From Geranomyces variabilis (lineage: Eukaryota > Chytridiomycota > Chytridiomycetes > Spizellomycetales > Powellomycetaceae), in NCBI GenBank assembly GCA_027603065.1, contig JADGJP010000027.1:124001-188000 (forward strand): a DNA stretch of 64,000 bases. The letters are read 5' to 3'. The position numbers were made by a program, and so were the translations under genes. The notes under the pieces were generated by a model, which saw only the letters and a list, made by a program, of their open reading frames with translations, was not told the origin of the DNA and made no database searches. This document shows positions 45,980-57,076 of the stretch, piece after piece (position 1 is the stretch's first letter; every line of letters begins with the position of its first letter).

Positions 45980-47187
45980 ATGACACCGACCACACTCACC
46001 GTCCCGCTGGCAGATGATTTCCACGTTCATCTGCGCCAAGGCGCTCTCATGAACGCCGTCACTCCGCTGCTCAACGGGTCTGGGCTCGCAACCGCCTATG
46101 TTATGGTAGGTTGAAAAGAAAAAAAGAGCCCGCGCCGGCGCAGAACAAGCGAAACTCAACTCAGCTTATTTTTATTTGTTCTCTTGTATAGCCAAACCTC
46201 AAGCCTCCAATTAGCTCTACAGATCAGGCGCTCGCGTATAAGGCCGAGCTGCAGAAACTCGCGCCGGGCATCAACTTTCTCATGACGCTGTACCTCGGGC
46301 CTGAGCTGACGCCTAATGAGATTCGCAAGGCGGCCAAAGCTGGAATCGCTGGTTCGTATCACTGGTATCCGGCAAAAGCTATCCCCTTTACTTTTCTGAT
46401 AATCTCACTCCCCATAGGAGTAAAGTCGTACCCGCGCGGCGTGACAACAAACAGCGACAGCGGAATCGAGTCCTACACTGCCTACTACCCAGTCTTTGCC
46501 GCCATGGAAGAACACGACATGGTCCTCAACCTCCACGGCGAGATTCCTTCGGACCCCGAAAACGACATTTGCGTCATGAACGCCGAGGAGCGCTTCCTTA
46601 CGCACCTGCAACAGCTCCACACCGCGTTTCCCAAACTCCGCATCGTTCTCGAACACGCCACTACACGCGCTGCAGTCGAAATGGTGAAATCGCTTGGCGA
46701 GACGGTGGGGTGTTCGATTACGGTGCATCATCTCGCGTTGATTGTGGATGATTGGGCGGGATGTTGCCATAACTTCTGCAAACCCGTTGCCAAGTTTCCG
46801 CATGACCGTGCTGCGCTGCGCGAGGTGGTTAAAGCCGCCCACCCGCGGTTCTTTCTCGGCACGGACTCGGCGCCCCACCCACGTCATACAAAAGAAGCAC
46901 CGCAAACTGTCGCGGGCGTCTTCACATCGGCGCTTGTGCTGCCGTACCTCGCGACAATCCTTGACGGGTTTGATGCGCTTGATAGCTTGCGACCCTTTGC
47001 GTGTGAGAATGGGCGGAGGTTTTATAAGCTGGCACCGCGGACTGGTACCGCTGCGACCGAGGCGGCGTTGATTAAGGAGCCGGTGCAGGTGCCGCAGGAG
47101 TATGCGTATGTGGATGATGAGGGCAACAAGCGGTCGATTGTGCCGTTTATGGCTGGAAAGACGCTGACGTGGAGTTTGCGGAAATAG
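45980..47187 (+). CDS. Dihydroorotase (URA4/pyrC type)
   Basis: The enzyme cyclises carbamoyl-aspartate to dihydroorotate in pyrimidine synthesis. Segments 45980-46105, 46192-46351 and 46418-47187 give 351 residues, the usual length of the standalone class II enzyme. Seen are the metal site DDFHVHLRQG, MPNLKPPI (rebuilt by intron 1), the carboxylated Lys in GVKSYPRGVTTNS (rebuilt by intron 2), LHGE, LEHATTRAAVE, HHL, and the active-site Asp in FFLGTDSAPH. The second intron's donor is GTTCGT, which is weak but keeps frame and motif. Standalone form indicates the fungal URA2 protein's own DHOase-like domain would be inactive, as in yeast. Confidence 0.95.
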
Positions 47188-48230
47188 GGCAGTGGTAGCT
47201 GACTAGGCTTAAACTGCCAATTTTACATATTTATCGCCCTTCTCGAAAAACACCTGTTGGCATATCCCTACCTTCTACCTTTCCTACGAGTCCACCCTGG
47301 CATCTCTTTCGATTGCATTGGCTGCGCACCGTGTGTTCAGGAGTCTCTCGGCGTGTCAAGCCCTTTGTCCACTCAAATCGGGCGAAAACGCTAGTACATT
47401 TTCCCACCCACGCCAGCTTCCTAATTGAAAGCAAAAAGTTTGAAGCGGTCGTGAGGAGCATACTGGGTGATGCCCATCATTTTGGGGAGGTCTTGTGTCG
47501 ATGGGGAAAGGAAAGGAAGGAAAGCAAAAACAACTAGGCTCGAGAACGCGAGGACACACGGACGCGTCCCTTGCCAATATCCTAAAAAACGATACGCCGG
47601 TCAAACTTCGCCTCCCAACACCGTTTTCCTTCCATCCATTATTCCTAACTCCCGCTTCAATGCTCTTTATGCCGCAACCGTTTGTCCGCCGAATCGTACG
47701 CTACCTGGCAGATGAGATTGTGCGTGCAACTCGATACAAAAGCCATTTTTGACCCTCGCGTTTGATGTGCAAGTTGGTCGACCCTTCATGCTGGCGCAAG
47801 CCGTGGCCGTCCATGATCGCTAGATCGACTACCATCGCCCAGCGGAATTGTTCAACTCGTTTGTAGACGTCGATCTTTTCCTCACGATACCCCATACCGT
47901 GGATACGGTACACGAGGACAGGGATCTGGCCTTCACTCGATCTATACTGCAGAGAAAGCACTCTCAGCGACTTGGCACTGACATGAATTCAGTTTCAAAT
48001 CGCGATCCAATGCGATTATGGGGCGCTTCGCGCTTCACAGGTCGTTTATTGATCGCACGCTGCTTATGAAAGATGTTGAATATACCTGGGAGCAGACGCA
48101 GTGCCGGTGCGCCCTGAGCACTGCGATCCAGGTTCGCCGAATTGACACTGGCCACCCACGCGCTACAGTATGGCAACCAACTCCATTTAGGTTGCCCACA
48201 GCAGCGCGGGGGAACCAGGGCCGTTCCAAG
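47188..48230. other. About 1 kb without a supported gene
   Basis: Minus-strand frames at 47701-47961 (with a YRIHGMGYREEKIDVYKRV block) and 47964-48245 are protein-like in places and might be exons of a decayed gene. No splice set or start was convincing. Confidence 0.35.
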
Positions 48231-48367
48231 CCAGGGTGGTGACAACCCCCCTAGATCTTTGCGACGCGAGACATCCTGAGAAATTCTCTCAGGAAATCAC
48301 ATGACTTTAAGCTGTGTCCGAACAGGGGTTTTTGGAGCGGGGGCCCTTCGGGTTGTCACCACCCTGG
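48231..48367. mobile_element. hAT-like MITE, 137 bp
   Basis: Terminal inverted repeats CCAGGGTGGTGACAACCC face each other. TTCCAAG is repeated directly on both sides (48224-48230 and 48368-48374), a 7- to 8-bp target duplication. CAGGG ends and such duplications are typical of hAT elements. Non-coding. Confidence 0.75.
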
Positions 48368-48808
48368 TTCCAAGCGGCGAAGCTCGGGCAGAAGTGGTTA
48401 CTCTCACAACCGTCGGGCCTGCAATCCGGCGGAAACGCCGTCACGAGCACCAGGGCAGTTTGCCCACTGCAGGCCGTTGGACCATTCTCGCGATTTCGGC
48501 TGACACTAGCGCGAATGAGATGAACAGGCTTCGACCACTAGCACAAACGTGGTGCGCTTGATTAGAACCCACAAAAACTTCCCGCTTGAGCCCAGAAGAA
48601 CAAAGCAGAGAAAAATCAGGAACCTCGTACTGTAGCAAAGGTCACAAGTCACTCACATTACCGCTATGCCGTCGTCAAGCAACTTCTGAGAGCTGTAATA
48701 GCGTCGCCTAAGGACGCGAGCAAGAGTCTCCTGCGTCTTTTTTACTTGCCGTGCCCAACGACGCCCGCCTTGTGTCAGTGATACTACATATCCTCCTCTA
48801 ATACTTGC

Positions 48809-49270
48809 TCAGGCAACCTTTATGAGCTGCGCCCGATAATCCAGGGCAGTCAGGGTCTAGGGACAGGTACTTGGATGTAATGAATTGACTGAAAAACATC
48901 CTTCTCTCTCTGCCGTCTTTACCACAGTCTGCAGCTGCCGCTGTTGAATTGCGGAGTAGTGAAGCTCAATCGCATTCGCCTTGAGATCCTCAATCAGGCG
49001 CTGGTCGGGAGTCGACTCCTGCGCGGGACACCTCTTCGATGTGGGGAGCGCTGTGTGGATAGGATCAGTTGACTGAAGAAACCGTTTCAGCGTTTCCAGC
49101 TTCTTGCGTTGCGATGAACTGTAAGATAAGGCCTTCGCACCATCTTTGATTTCTTCTCTCGTGCATGGCGAAATCCATTGCGGTAATATATTTCGACTAC
49201 AGGTTAAAGCAAGGAGAGTGTACAGAAAGGGCACCCGTCTGCTTCACCCGTGAAGCGCGAGACTCATCAT
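48809..49270 (-). CDS. Small helical protein, unknown
   Basis: Segments 49270-49248, 49196-48923 and 48856-48809 give 114 residues in continuous phase. The 51-nt first intron has TTTAAC then CTGTAG. The product has two similar helical units: EEIKDGAKALSYSSSQRKKL and EDLKANAIELHYSAIQQRQL. It ends TLTALDYRAQLIKVA. An acceptor-like CTCTCCAG lies directly before the ATG, so a 5' exon may be missing. Not recognised. It is divergent from the CBS gene, 395 bp away. Confidence 0.4.
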
Positions 49271-49665
49271 CTGGAGAGAGTTGCGTGGATGAAATTAATT
49301 AAGCTGATATACAATTCCGCTTCATGCTGTCCCGTACAAACGTTTTGAGCCGGAGTTGTTTGTGAGAATTCGACAGCGATGGGAGAACGAGAGCCGGTGG
49401 TGTTGTCGCATGTCCCACGCAGTACACACAGCAAGCAGACCCCTGATGCTGTCAACTTATCGTCATCCTGCTGTATTGCCCGGGGTTAGTAGGTTCTTGG
49501 GGCTGACCAAAAACTCCCTTGAGGAAAGTAGCGAAGATGCAGCTTGGCAACGCGTGACACATCACACTCTCGTCACCACCAGTTTGAGCATCATCACGGC
49601 CTACCGATTTCGACATCTTTTGCCACAGGGGCTTCCAAAATAAATTTCTATATATCATCTTTCCA
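49271..49665. promoter_or_regulatory. Divergent promoter region before the CBS gene
   Basis: Nothing distinctive. A TATATATC lies at 49650, 16 nt before the ATG, too close for a TATA box unless the start lies downstream. Confidence 0.4.
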
Positions 49666-51334
49666 ATGAGCGACAGTATTGCGCAGGCTATCAAGAACGA
49701 GGGCTCTCTCAATGCGCTGTTTAACAGCACCACCTGCGGCGACCTAATGCGTGCCGTCGACACTGGCAGCAACAAACTCGCCTCCCGTCCAACGGTGAAT
49801 GTCGTTCGGTCCCCGTCTCCTCTTCCAGCGTCATCTTATGTGTGCCTCTCTGTCTTTTAGCATCCAATATGCCTAGATTCTGAATTGTCGGTGACCGAAG
49901 GTACGAAAATGCATAAAGCGAACCCTTGACCACCTAACGGTGTTGCGTTATCTAAATCTGATCTGCTTTCGCTTTCACGCCATTTCAGGATGCGAAGCAT
50001 TGGCCGCCAACAAAATAACCAGCGCGCCAATTTATGACGCCGCAAAGGGCGGATTCGTCGGAATGCTAGACTATCGCGACCTAGTCGCCTATGTTCTGAG
50101 CGTGCTGCACAAGGTTGCAAAGGACGCTCCTCCGCCCGACGCGACGCTGGAAGTGACGGATATCGTCAAAAGGGCCCTGAACAACAAGGGCGATGTGCCC
50201 ATTAAGCTTATTAGCAATCTCTCGCATCTCAACCCGCTGGTTTCGGTGCAGGCTTCTTCATGCGTGAGGTGAAGCTTCCCCTTCAGAAGCAGAATGAAGG
50301 AATATCGAGATCCGCGATGGTGAAATCTTAACTGTTTCAATCTATTTCAGGGAAGCGGTCGAGGATTTCACACAAAAGCGCGCGCATAGGCTCATCGTGC
50401 TTGAACCGGACTCGGAGGCTTCGCAATTCGCTGGGATTCTCTCACAATCGACCATAGCAGGTGTGGGTTAAACGGAAGCGACAAGAGGGCCGGGTTCCGC
50501 ACAACCGCGTGCATGAAGGTCTCACCCGTATGGTTTCGCTCACTTCACCCCGAAATTAGCGCTGGTGGCATCGCGGGTAGGAAAGCTTGCAGGAGTTACC
50601 AATCCAAAAGAAAAATGTATCTGGCCGACTGGAAACAAAACGCTCGAGGAAGTGGGCTTGGTAGGAAAGGAGGTTGTATCCGTGATTCCAGAAGACACTG
50701 TAAGTGCGCGGCGTAAGCGCTGCAAGATGTGGACTCCACTTTACTGTTCCAGCCAGTAACCAGCTCTCCGGCATTTTTGGCGATAACGTAGGTTCTTGAG
50801 GCACTGTACACCATGCACGAAAACCACCTTTCCAGTGTCGCAATTGTGGAACGAGGCGACCGCGGAAACGACGTAAGACTTGCAAATCGTTTCTTCCAGC
50901 TGATCAAAGACCATGGCGCTGACCTTCGATTGTTGTTGTTCCAGCTTGTCGGGTCTATCAGCATGACCGACATCAAAATGATTCTTTCCGCGCGGAGCGG
51001 TTGGAAGCGTTTGTACGAGGTTAGTGGAGATAAGGTTTTGCGAGATGCGTTGGCACCGGCGCCACAGGAGCTCACGCACCTCGTTTCCACCATTTTCTCA
51101 TAAACCCATTAGAACTGTTACGACTTTTTCACAAGCTTGCGCTACGAACAAGGTCTAGAAGCCGGCGGTGACGATAGGGTGCCGACGTATATTGTCCACC
51201 CACACTCAACGCTGATAGCCACAATCGAAAAACTGGCCGCGACGCGAGCGCATCGTGTGTGGATTTGCAGCGGCGCGTCACGGCTCGTTGGGGTGGTGAG
51301 CTTGTCTGATATCATGCCGCTGCTTTTACAATGA
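49666..51334 (+). CDS. CBS-domain protein (four CBS motifs, SNF4/AMPK-gamma or SDS23-like)
   Basis: Eight segments (49666-49794, 49861-49900, 49989-50268, 50351-50460, 50560-50699, 50792-50872, 50945-51019, 51113-51334) give 358 residues. Recognisable CBS signatures are CEALAANKITSAPIYD..GGFVGMLDYRDLVAYVL (CBS1), RAHRLIVLEP..AGILSQSTIAALVA (CBS2), TVLEALYTMHENHLSSVAIVE..LVGSISMTDIK (CBS3) and TLIATIEKLAATRAHRVWIC..LVGVVSLSDIMPLLL (CBS4). Paired CBS domains bind adenine nucleotides in the AMPK gamma family. Subfamily is uncertain. It is unusually intron-rich, with one 40-nt exon. The last acceptor at 51112 was chosen because it restores CYDFFTSLRYEQ in frame. Confidence 0.85.
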
Positions 51335-51497
51335 ATCTGGCACATGAAGTTTAGCTTGAGTATATGATTGGACCCCATTATGTACAATCAGCATTGTGCC
51401 TGAGTTGATGATAGCTTTTATTTATCGTATTTGTGCAAAGGGACGCTATTCCGCTCGCCTACTCATATTTTATATGGGTCCGAATCCACCCGTATTC

Positions 51498-53075
51498 CTA
51501 CAATAGGACACCTAAATCTGATTGAGCGGGTCTCTCACGCCGCCGTTGATGTTCCGATAAACTTCCCAAGGGGACCCGCTTGCGCTTGCGAGATTCCGTC
51601 GCGGTTTGTGATGATGTGGGTGCACAGAAACTAGCTGCTGGGTAACTGGTCCCCAAGTCGTCAGCAGATGGGTGAGGAGGAGCGGGTGGTGGTCTCTTTC
51701 GATGTGGGCCGCTCGATTCCGTTTCTTCGCATGACGCGGAACTCGCGCGCTGGTTCGCCCTGATGGCCTCAGTGCAGCCGTCGGCAGCTGGACCTTGGAG
51801 TTCGACTTTCAATTGTTGTAAAGAAAGGTTATGCTTGAACTTGTCAAAAGCACTTTCGGTAGTATCGGCCTCGTCGTCAATTATAATGATGATAGGGCTG
51901 CATGTCGACTTGACAGTGTGAGCGGCATGCCTGTGGTATTCTGGCTTGATTGGAACGCATTCGTCCTCATCCAGGGATAAAACCACAGGGTTCATCTCAG
52001 CGCTGGACGGCGTCAACACCTCTTCGTTATCGCGGCTAGACCGCGCATCCATTGCATGCGAGGATATCGCACGGAATGATTTTTCCTCTTTACATGGCAT
52101 TTCGATTTTTATGGCGTCCGGGCCGTGACCTGTGACCCGTAAACCCAGGCCTCGCTTGAACGCGTTGTAGTCCCGCATATCATCCGCGCTGCTCGTTGTA
52201 AGGGTATCCCACAAAATCTCAATTCCTGGGTCCTCTTGTTGAGGAGACATTTTCTTTTCGGCCCAAGGAGCCGATTCGGTCGCGGAGTTGACTGGCCCAG
52301 TAGACGATGGTGGAATGAAGACAACAAAATGGTCGGTTCCGCGCCCGCACGGAGTGACCGACTTTTGGCGATGCAAATGACTGACATCAGTCACTTTAGT
52401 CATCTCCAAACAAGGTCGGCGGGAAGCCGCGCGAGCTTGCGGCGTGGATTCTTGATCGACACGATCCTGTGGATCGCTCAACGTCTCCGCCGGTGCTGGT
52501 CGGCCATCCGCCGCAGATGGCGGAATAATGATCTCAAACTCGTAGCGCCGCAAGCTCGTTGCGGCCGTTGGTGGGCGCAATCCAATGATGCCCTGGCCAC
52601 GCTCATCGTCATCCCAAATTCCACTCCGCTCCTTGCGGCCGGCCTCAAGCGGGTTGGCGCTGGCAGCACCAGCGGAAACCGCGCTATCATCCACCCAGTC
52701 GCTCTCCGTATCCCCATCCCCATCACTCGCAGTCACGTCATCCCCGTCCGCGGGGCACAGTGCGTTTCCAAAAGCCGGCCGCGTGTCCAGCGCGCGCACC
52801 CAGCCCTTGTCCACGACAATTTCGCACGTGGTAATGTCAATCTCGTCTGCGTCGTCAAAATCACGGCTGTATCGCTGGATAATGTCCTCCCATGCCCGCC
52901 GCAACCGGTTTTCGGAGCCTGCTCGTTGTGCTTCTATGCTGTCGAGAGGGTTGATGGTCTGTGGCGGGGAGTCTGAGACGAGGGTTCGTAGCGATGAGAA
53001 GGAGAGATATGCTGGTCGTGGTGCGCCCGGGAGCTTTGCCCGGCTCGCACTCGTTGCGGGCCCGGTATCGAACAT
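51498..53075 (-). CDS. Scm3/HJURP-like CENP-A chaperone (putative)
   Basis: This is a single-exon protein of 525 residues. Residues about 55-95 (ENRLRRAWEDIIQRYSRDF, then EIDITTCEIVVDKGWVRAL) match the Scm3 core helix and following strand that bind CENP-A/H4, including the W..I...Y..DF pattern and the 'EID..T.EIVVD.G' motif. The rest is Asp/Ser/Pro-rich and probably disordered. At least three SUMO-interacting-motif-like clusters occur (IIIIIDDEAD, PVVLSLDEDE, HFVVFIPP), along with a basic RKRKRVPLG signal near the C-terminus. The 103-bp gap to the next gene implies a shared promoter. Family assignment rests on the short core only, so it is probable rather than certain. Confidence 0.7.
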   Translation of the reverse strand: MFDTGPATSASRAKLPGAPRPAYLSFSSLRTLVSDSPPQTINPLDSIEAQRAGSENRLRRAWEDIIQRYSRDFDDADEIDITTCEIVVDKGWVRALDTRPAFGNALCPADGDDVTASDGDGDTESDWVDDSAVSAGAASANPLEAGRKERSGIWDDDERGQGIIGLRPPTAATSLRRYEFEIIIPPSAADGRPAPAETLSDPQDRVDQESTPQARAASRRPCLEMTKVTDVSHLHRQKSVTPCGRGTDHFVVFIPPSSTGPVNSATESAPWAEKKMSPQQEDPGIEILWDTLTTSSADDMRDYNAFKRGLGLRVTGHGPDAIKIEMPCKEEKSFRAISSHAMDARSSRDNEEVLTPSSAEMNPVVLSLDEDECVPIKPEYHRHAAHTVKSTCSPIIIIIDDEADTTESAFDKFKHNLSLQQLKVELQGPAADGCTEAIRANQRASSASCEETESSGPHRKRPPPAPPHPSADDLGTSYPAASFCAPTSSQTATESRKRKRVPLGSLSEHQRRRERPAQSDLGVLL

Positions 53076-53178
53076 CCGGGCGGGCAGACCTGCAAGATAT
53101 CACCGTGGTCGGTAGCAATGGCTGCAGTGCAAGACGGCGAGAACTTTCAAACGCGTCGCTCTTCCCTAATTCCTGGAC
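53076..53178. promoter_or_regulatory. Very short bidirectional promoter, Scm3-like / LRR gene
   Basis: Only 103 bp separate the two start codons on opposite strands. No TATA box. Confidence 0.55.
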
Positions 53179-54968
53179 ATGTGGACCAAATGGCCACCAC
53201 GCAAGTCGCGAAAGAAGACGCCGTCCGATAGAAAATGGGAGCGGATACGGGCAAAACGGCAGAAGGAAAACGAGGAGCGGGAGATGGAAATCCACGCCCG
53301 CGAAGAACGGGGCACATTTCGCACGGAGCAAATTGGACAAAATGAGGCTGTTGACGCCGAAGTAAGATCCAGGCCTTATTACGCACCACGGGCGGTCTCG
53401 GCGGCGAATGATGAACCTCTGGCGGCGCTCTTGGAAATGTCCATGCCTCCAAGGTGCGTCGCATTAGCAGGTTCTTTCGTTTATTGGGTGAAAAAGTAAC
53501 GCCGTTTTGGTATGTAGCCTGACGCAGTTTTGCGCGGTATGTGAAGGTTGATTCTCTTGGGGAGGGCTGCAACTGTCAAACTCAAACTGTATCGTGTGTG
53601 CGCATGCAGCTCGCAGTGGTGCGAAATCAAAAGCACCTCACAGCTCTCACCGGAGTGCCTTGGGACAACGGAGGCGAGCATATCGTTGACATACTGTATG
53701 CAACAGAGGCTTCTCCATCACGGGCGCTGCTGAGCGCATTGATGGAGGAGTATCCCGACTTCCGGGAGCAAAACTCAACACTGGTGTTGCGTGGACGCTC
53801 GTTACATCTGCAGCAAACCTGTTTGCAGCGACTGTCAGATCCCAGTCCAGATTCGCCATTTCGGCGGTTCCTCACGCGCCTCGATTTGGGTTTCACGAAT
53901 CTGACTGCTGATATGGCGCGGACGCTGAGCGTGCTCGAGGCGCTCGTCGTGCTCGACGTGCGCGGAACCGCCTTGAACGACGACGCAGTCATCAACTTAC
54001 TGCGACCGACAACATATCCCCTCGACGTACCAGCGTTGAGGAAGCTATCACATCTGAACCTCGAATACTGCAACGTAGGCAACCTATGTGTGCCGCATCT
54101 ATTACGTACGCCAGCGCTGGTCGCTGTGGATGTTTCCAATACGGACGTGGACACCGACGAATATGAAATGACTAGCGGCGCGTGGGTGGACTGGAGGTTG
54201 GTGCCGGACCAGGTCCCGCTTTTCGCTTATCAAGACCCTGCAACGCTGCCACAGGAGGTGTGCGCGTCCCTCGCGGCGTCCTCCGTCATCTCCAACGAGG
54301 CAATGCACCAGCGCCTTACGCGTGCATGGCAAACACGCCAACAAGCGCAGTGCGACATGCGAAACGAAGCGTGGCACTACGTTAAAGACATTGCGCTTGG
54401 CTGCGCGCTGGGACCTGGCGAGATTGATACACATTTCAATGCTTTCCGCGCAGAGCGCCGTGGGAAGAGGGATGTCATTCAGCGGCTCGTCAAAGTCCGT
54501 GACTCACACGCAGGTGTGGCGCCTCGCAAGTCGGCAGCTGGACTGAACGAGTCTAGAGTGCCAGTGCGGAAACGCCCGCGAGTTGATGCAAAGCTGATGA
54601 CCGAATGTGATGGCGTCAAGAGGGGCGGAGGGGGAGGTTCGTCGCTTGATATCGCAGCGCTCAGCGCTGACCTGAAGGTTGCTAAAGCGGAAGCTTCCTC
54701 CGATCCCATTTGCCCCGGCACTGCACCGGCTGCGACGGTCAAGTCGTTCGCGACGCTGTTTCGCAGCAGGGCTGCAGCTGCACCCGCAAAGGCAACGACA
54801 CCGTTGCCTTCGGCACCTATGGTGGCACCTCGTCAGGGCGGAGTGATTGGAGCGCGAACCGTGCCTCAAGGCATACTCCGCTTAGCATCGGCACCCTCAA
54901 TTGATGCTTCGCCAACCTCGCGTAAATTCCCCGCTGGATTTCTTAAGCGCACTCCGTCGTTCAAGTAG
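53179..54968 (+). CDS. Leucine-rich-repeat protein with basic tail, unknown
   Basis: Segments 53179-53453, 53518-53536 and 53610-54968 give 550 residues. Exon 2 is a 19-nt micro-exon bounded by TATGTAG and GTATGT; including it joins MPPS to LTQFCALAVVRNQKHL in frame. A basic/charged N-terminus (KWPPRKSRKK) precedes an LRR block of about 200-320 (FLTRLDLGFTNLT, EALVVLDVRGTAL, ALRKLSHLNLEYCNV, ALVAVDVSNTDVD). A helical middle and a Ser/Ala/Pro-rich C-terminus with KRPRVD and ending FLKRTPSFK follow. It is likely nuclear. Not identified. Co-expression with the Scm3-like gene through their shared promoter is inference. Confidence 0.7.
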
Positions 54969-55930
54969 CGTGCCTAATAGTGTTTTATGGCTGTAAACAT
55001 GTATAGTATAGACAACATCTCATAGCACGGTGTTTTACTTAATTCTGAGCTCGCTGTCATTCTCTGCCAACCGTACTGCTGCCTGATCTGTGTACCTCAA
55101 TTTGAATACACATCCTTCGTCTCCTTCGCCGAACAATTTACAGCTATGCCAGAATGTGACGCTTGTCTTTCGTGAATGCAACCTTCGTCGTGTTTGCCAC
55201 GAGATAGTTTTTCGGGTGATGCGGACCCGGCTGCGGTCTGCGTCTGGCGCTGCTCGACGCGAATTGACGAGGACGCTGGAACAAAGGATAACCGCACGAA
55301 CTACAGACTCACCGTTTCCCAAAGAAACCAAGCTTGCTTTTCCTCGTGGCTTTAAGTAAGTGAGGTCAAAGGAAACAACGTGGCTACGGGCTTCGTTAAG
55401 GTTCGGCCAGCACATACCACATGGACGGCAGTAATAGGGTGAAAACTAGTAAGGGCATCAACTGAGACACCAGTCACCACATTACGTCCTTTCGTACCAC
55501 TTCCCTGCATTTTTTCATTGTAGTCCCGTGTAAATCTGAGTTGCAGAGCATTCAGCAGTGCCAGAAAGCGAACGTTGGGGTTTTGACAGCTGGAATGACT
55601 AAGTTTGTGTTAACAAACTCACTTCCGCATACAAGAAGCAAACTACGAATCTAATCCACCGCGTAATCTCCAGGATTCTAGCGGAGGAGCGCTGGTTGCT
55701 GATAGCATATTGGTTGTTAAAAATAATTGCCATTTCAACTTTCAGGTACAAAGGCAAGTATTTGTATTTTCGTTCCAGCAGCACTGCTGCGCAGATGCGT
55801 CATTCTCGCACCGCAGTTTTTTTGACCAAAAAACAGACAGGCTGGTTCGAACCTAAACTGGCTCCCGGAACCGTGTGTTGGTCCAAATCAAGACTATTTA
55901 AGTGCCGAAGCGACAAGGTAAGAATGTCAT
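54969..55930. other. Intergenic, upstream of U6
   Basis: A minus-strand open frame at 55035-55415 (with GEGDEGCVFKLRYTDQAAVR) is protein-like but has no recognised family or clear splice sites. The last 100 bp carry the U6 TATA element (TATTTAA, 55895-55901). Confidence 0.4.
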
Positions 55931-56058
55931 GGGATGCTTGCATCCCCTCTGACATCTTATAAATTGGATTCGATACAGAGAAGATTAGCATGGCTCCCTG
56001 TGCAAGGATGACATACGAATCTTGAAATGGACCTCCCTTCGGGGAGAAATTATGTTTT
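55931..56058 (+). ncRNA. U6: U6 spliceosomal snRNA
   Basis: The core is unmistakable: the ACAGAGA box (55975-55981), GATTAGCATGG with the AGC catalytic triad (55987-55989), CAAGGATGACA, and the flanking AAATTGG.TTCGATACAGAG. A 5' hairpin GGGATGCTTGCATCCC (55931-55946) replaces the usual 5' stem-loop sequence. A 3' hairpin CTCCCTTCGGGGAG precedes the TTTT terminator (56055-56058). TATTTAA about 30 nt upstream fits a Pol III type 3-like promoter. The exact 5' end is set by the hairpin and may be off by a few nt. Confidence 0.92.
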
Positions 56059-57076
56059 GTAAAAATCGTCGCGAAATTGCAAAAGGTTGTTGTCTGATGG
56101 CATGCGAGAGTCGCAGTGTAAAGGCAGACGGCCCAAGCTCGTCCGCCCTCAACCGTTTCATTTTACACTTCAAACTGCCTGGCGAGTAACAGAGCAGCGG
56201 ACGGGAAGAAGCAGATGGACGGACGCTTTTGCGTTCCGACTTCGCATAGCAACGGGATCCCGCCGCCCATGCCTCAGGCCCTCAACCACCGCTGTTACGA
56301 TGAGTCGTAGCGGACGTCAGTCCGTTCCACGACCGCCTCCGGTCCTCGGTCTACGTTGTTTACGGGGGTTGGTATAGACTGCCTCTGACATTGGTGAAAG
56401 GGTTTTTTGTTCACAGTTCGCGTCCGCAGTCCTGCGCAGCAAAGTTCTGCGTAGCAGCTTGAGAACACCACGGCCCATACCGGCAGCTCTCGCAACCAGA
56501 CTGCTCGCCTCTGGCCCCGCTATGATGTTTGATAGGCAACGCGCACGGATGGCCGCGGCGTGTTCAGGTTCATCGGAAATGTGTGGGATTTTTTTCACAA
56601 TTCGCAGTTCACCTGATACGCACGACCACCGCCAACTAGCCCACGCCAGCACCGACAGCGTGCGGGTGTAGGATTGTTCGGCCTATAAGGAGGCTTGACA
56701 TCATAATTTAAGGATATAACCCTTTCGAGAATATAGCTCAGGTTTGTAGCTAGTTTTAACTCCAGGACTGCAGAAGCTGCAGGTCGGCTCGGTTGTACTC
56801 AGACACAAACTCAGCCCACCCAGCTTTATGGCAGCGATGTAACTTCAGACAGGTTATCGCTTTTATTAGGCCGACATGATTGTGCCTAGTGCCTACTACA
56901 AATGATAAAGATTTTGCCTTGCTTTTCTTTGCAAATCGTGCATGCAGCGGCTTCCAAAGTGATAAGCAGCACCCCGCTCACTCGACCCATACACCTTCCT
57001 ACTTTTCGACCGCTGCAGAAGCCATGTGCCGTGAAGCTCCGCCGTCACACCTTTTTTCTGCATTTATCCGCATCAG
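56059..57076. other. Unresolved stretch downstream of U6
   Basis: Plus-strand pieces (ATG at 56299, and an exon-like frame 56417-56671 after a TTTTTTGTTCACAG acceptor) and a minus-strand frame (56317-56652) overlap. Either could be a decayed or unusual gene. Neither shows a family. Confidence 0.3.

Noticed and set aside
47701-48245. Protein-like minus-strand frames near the hAT-like MITE
   Set aside because: No start, no consistent splice sites and no family resemblance; kept only as an unresolved stretch.
50900-50944. Earlier acceptor for CBS exon 7
   Set aside because: It keeps frame but would leave an intron of only 27 nt.
56570-56600. MCGIF-start resembling a class II glutamine amidotransferase
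   Set aside because: The Cys-2 motif is followed after about 30 residues by a stop, and no amidotransferase or asparagine-synthetase blocks follow in any frame.
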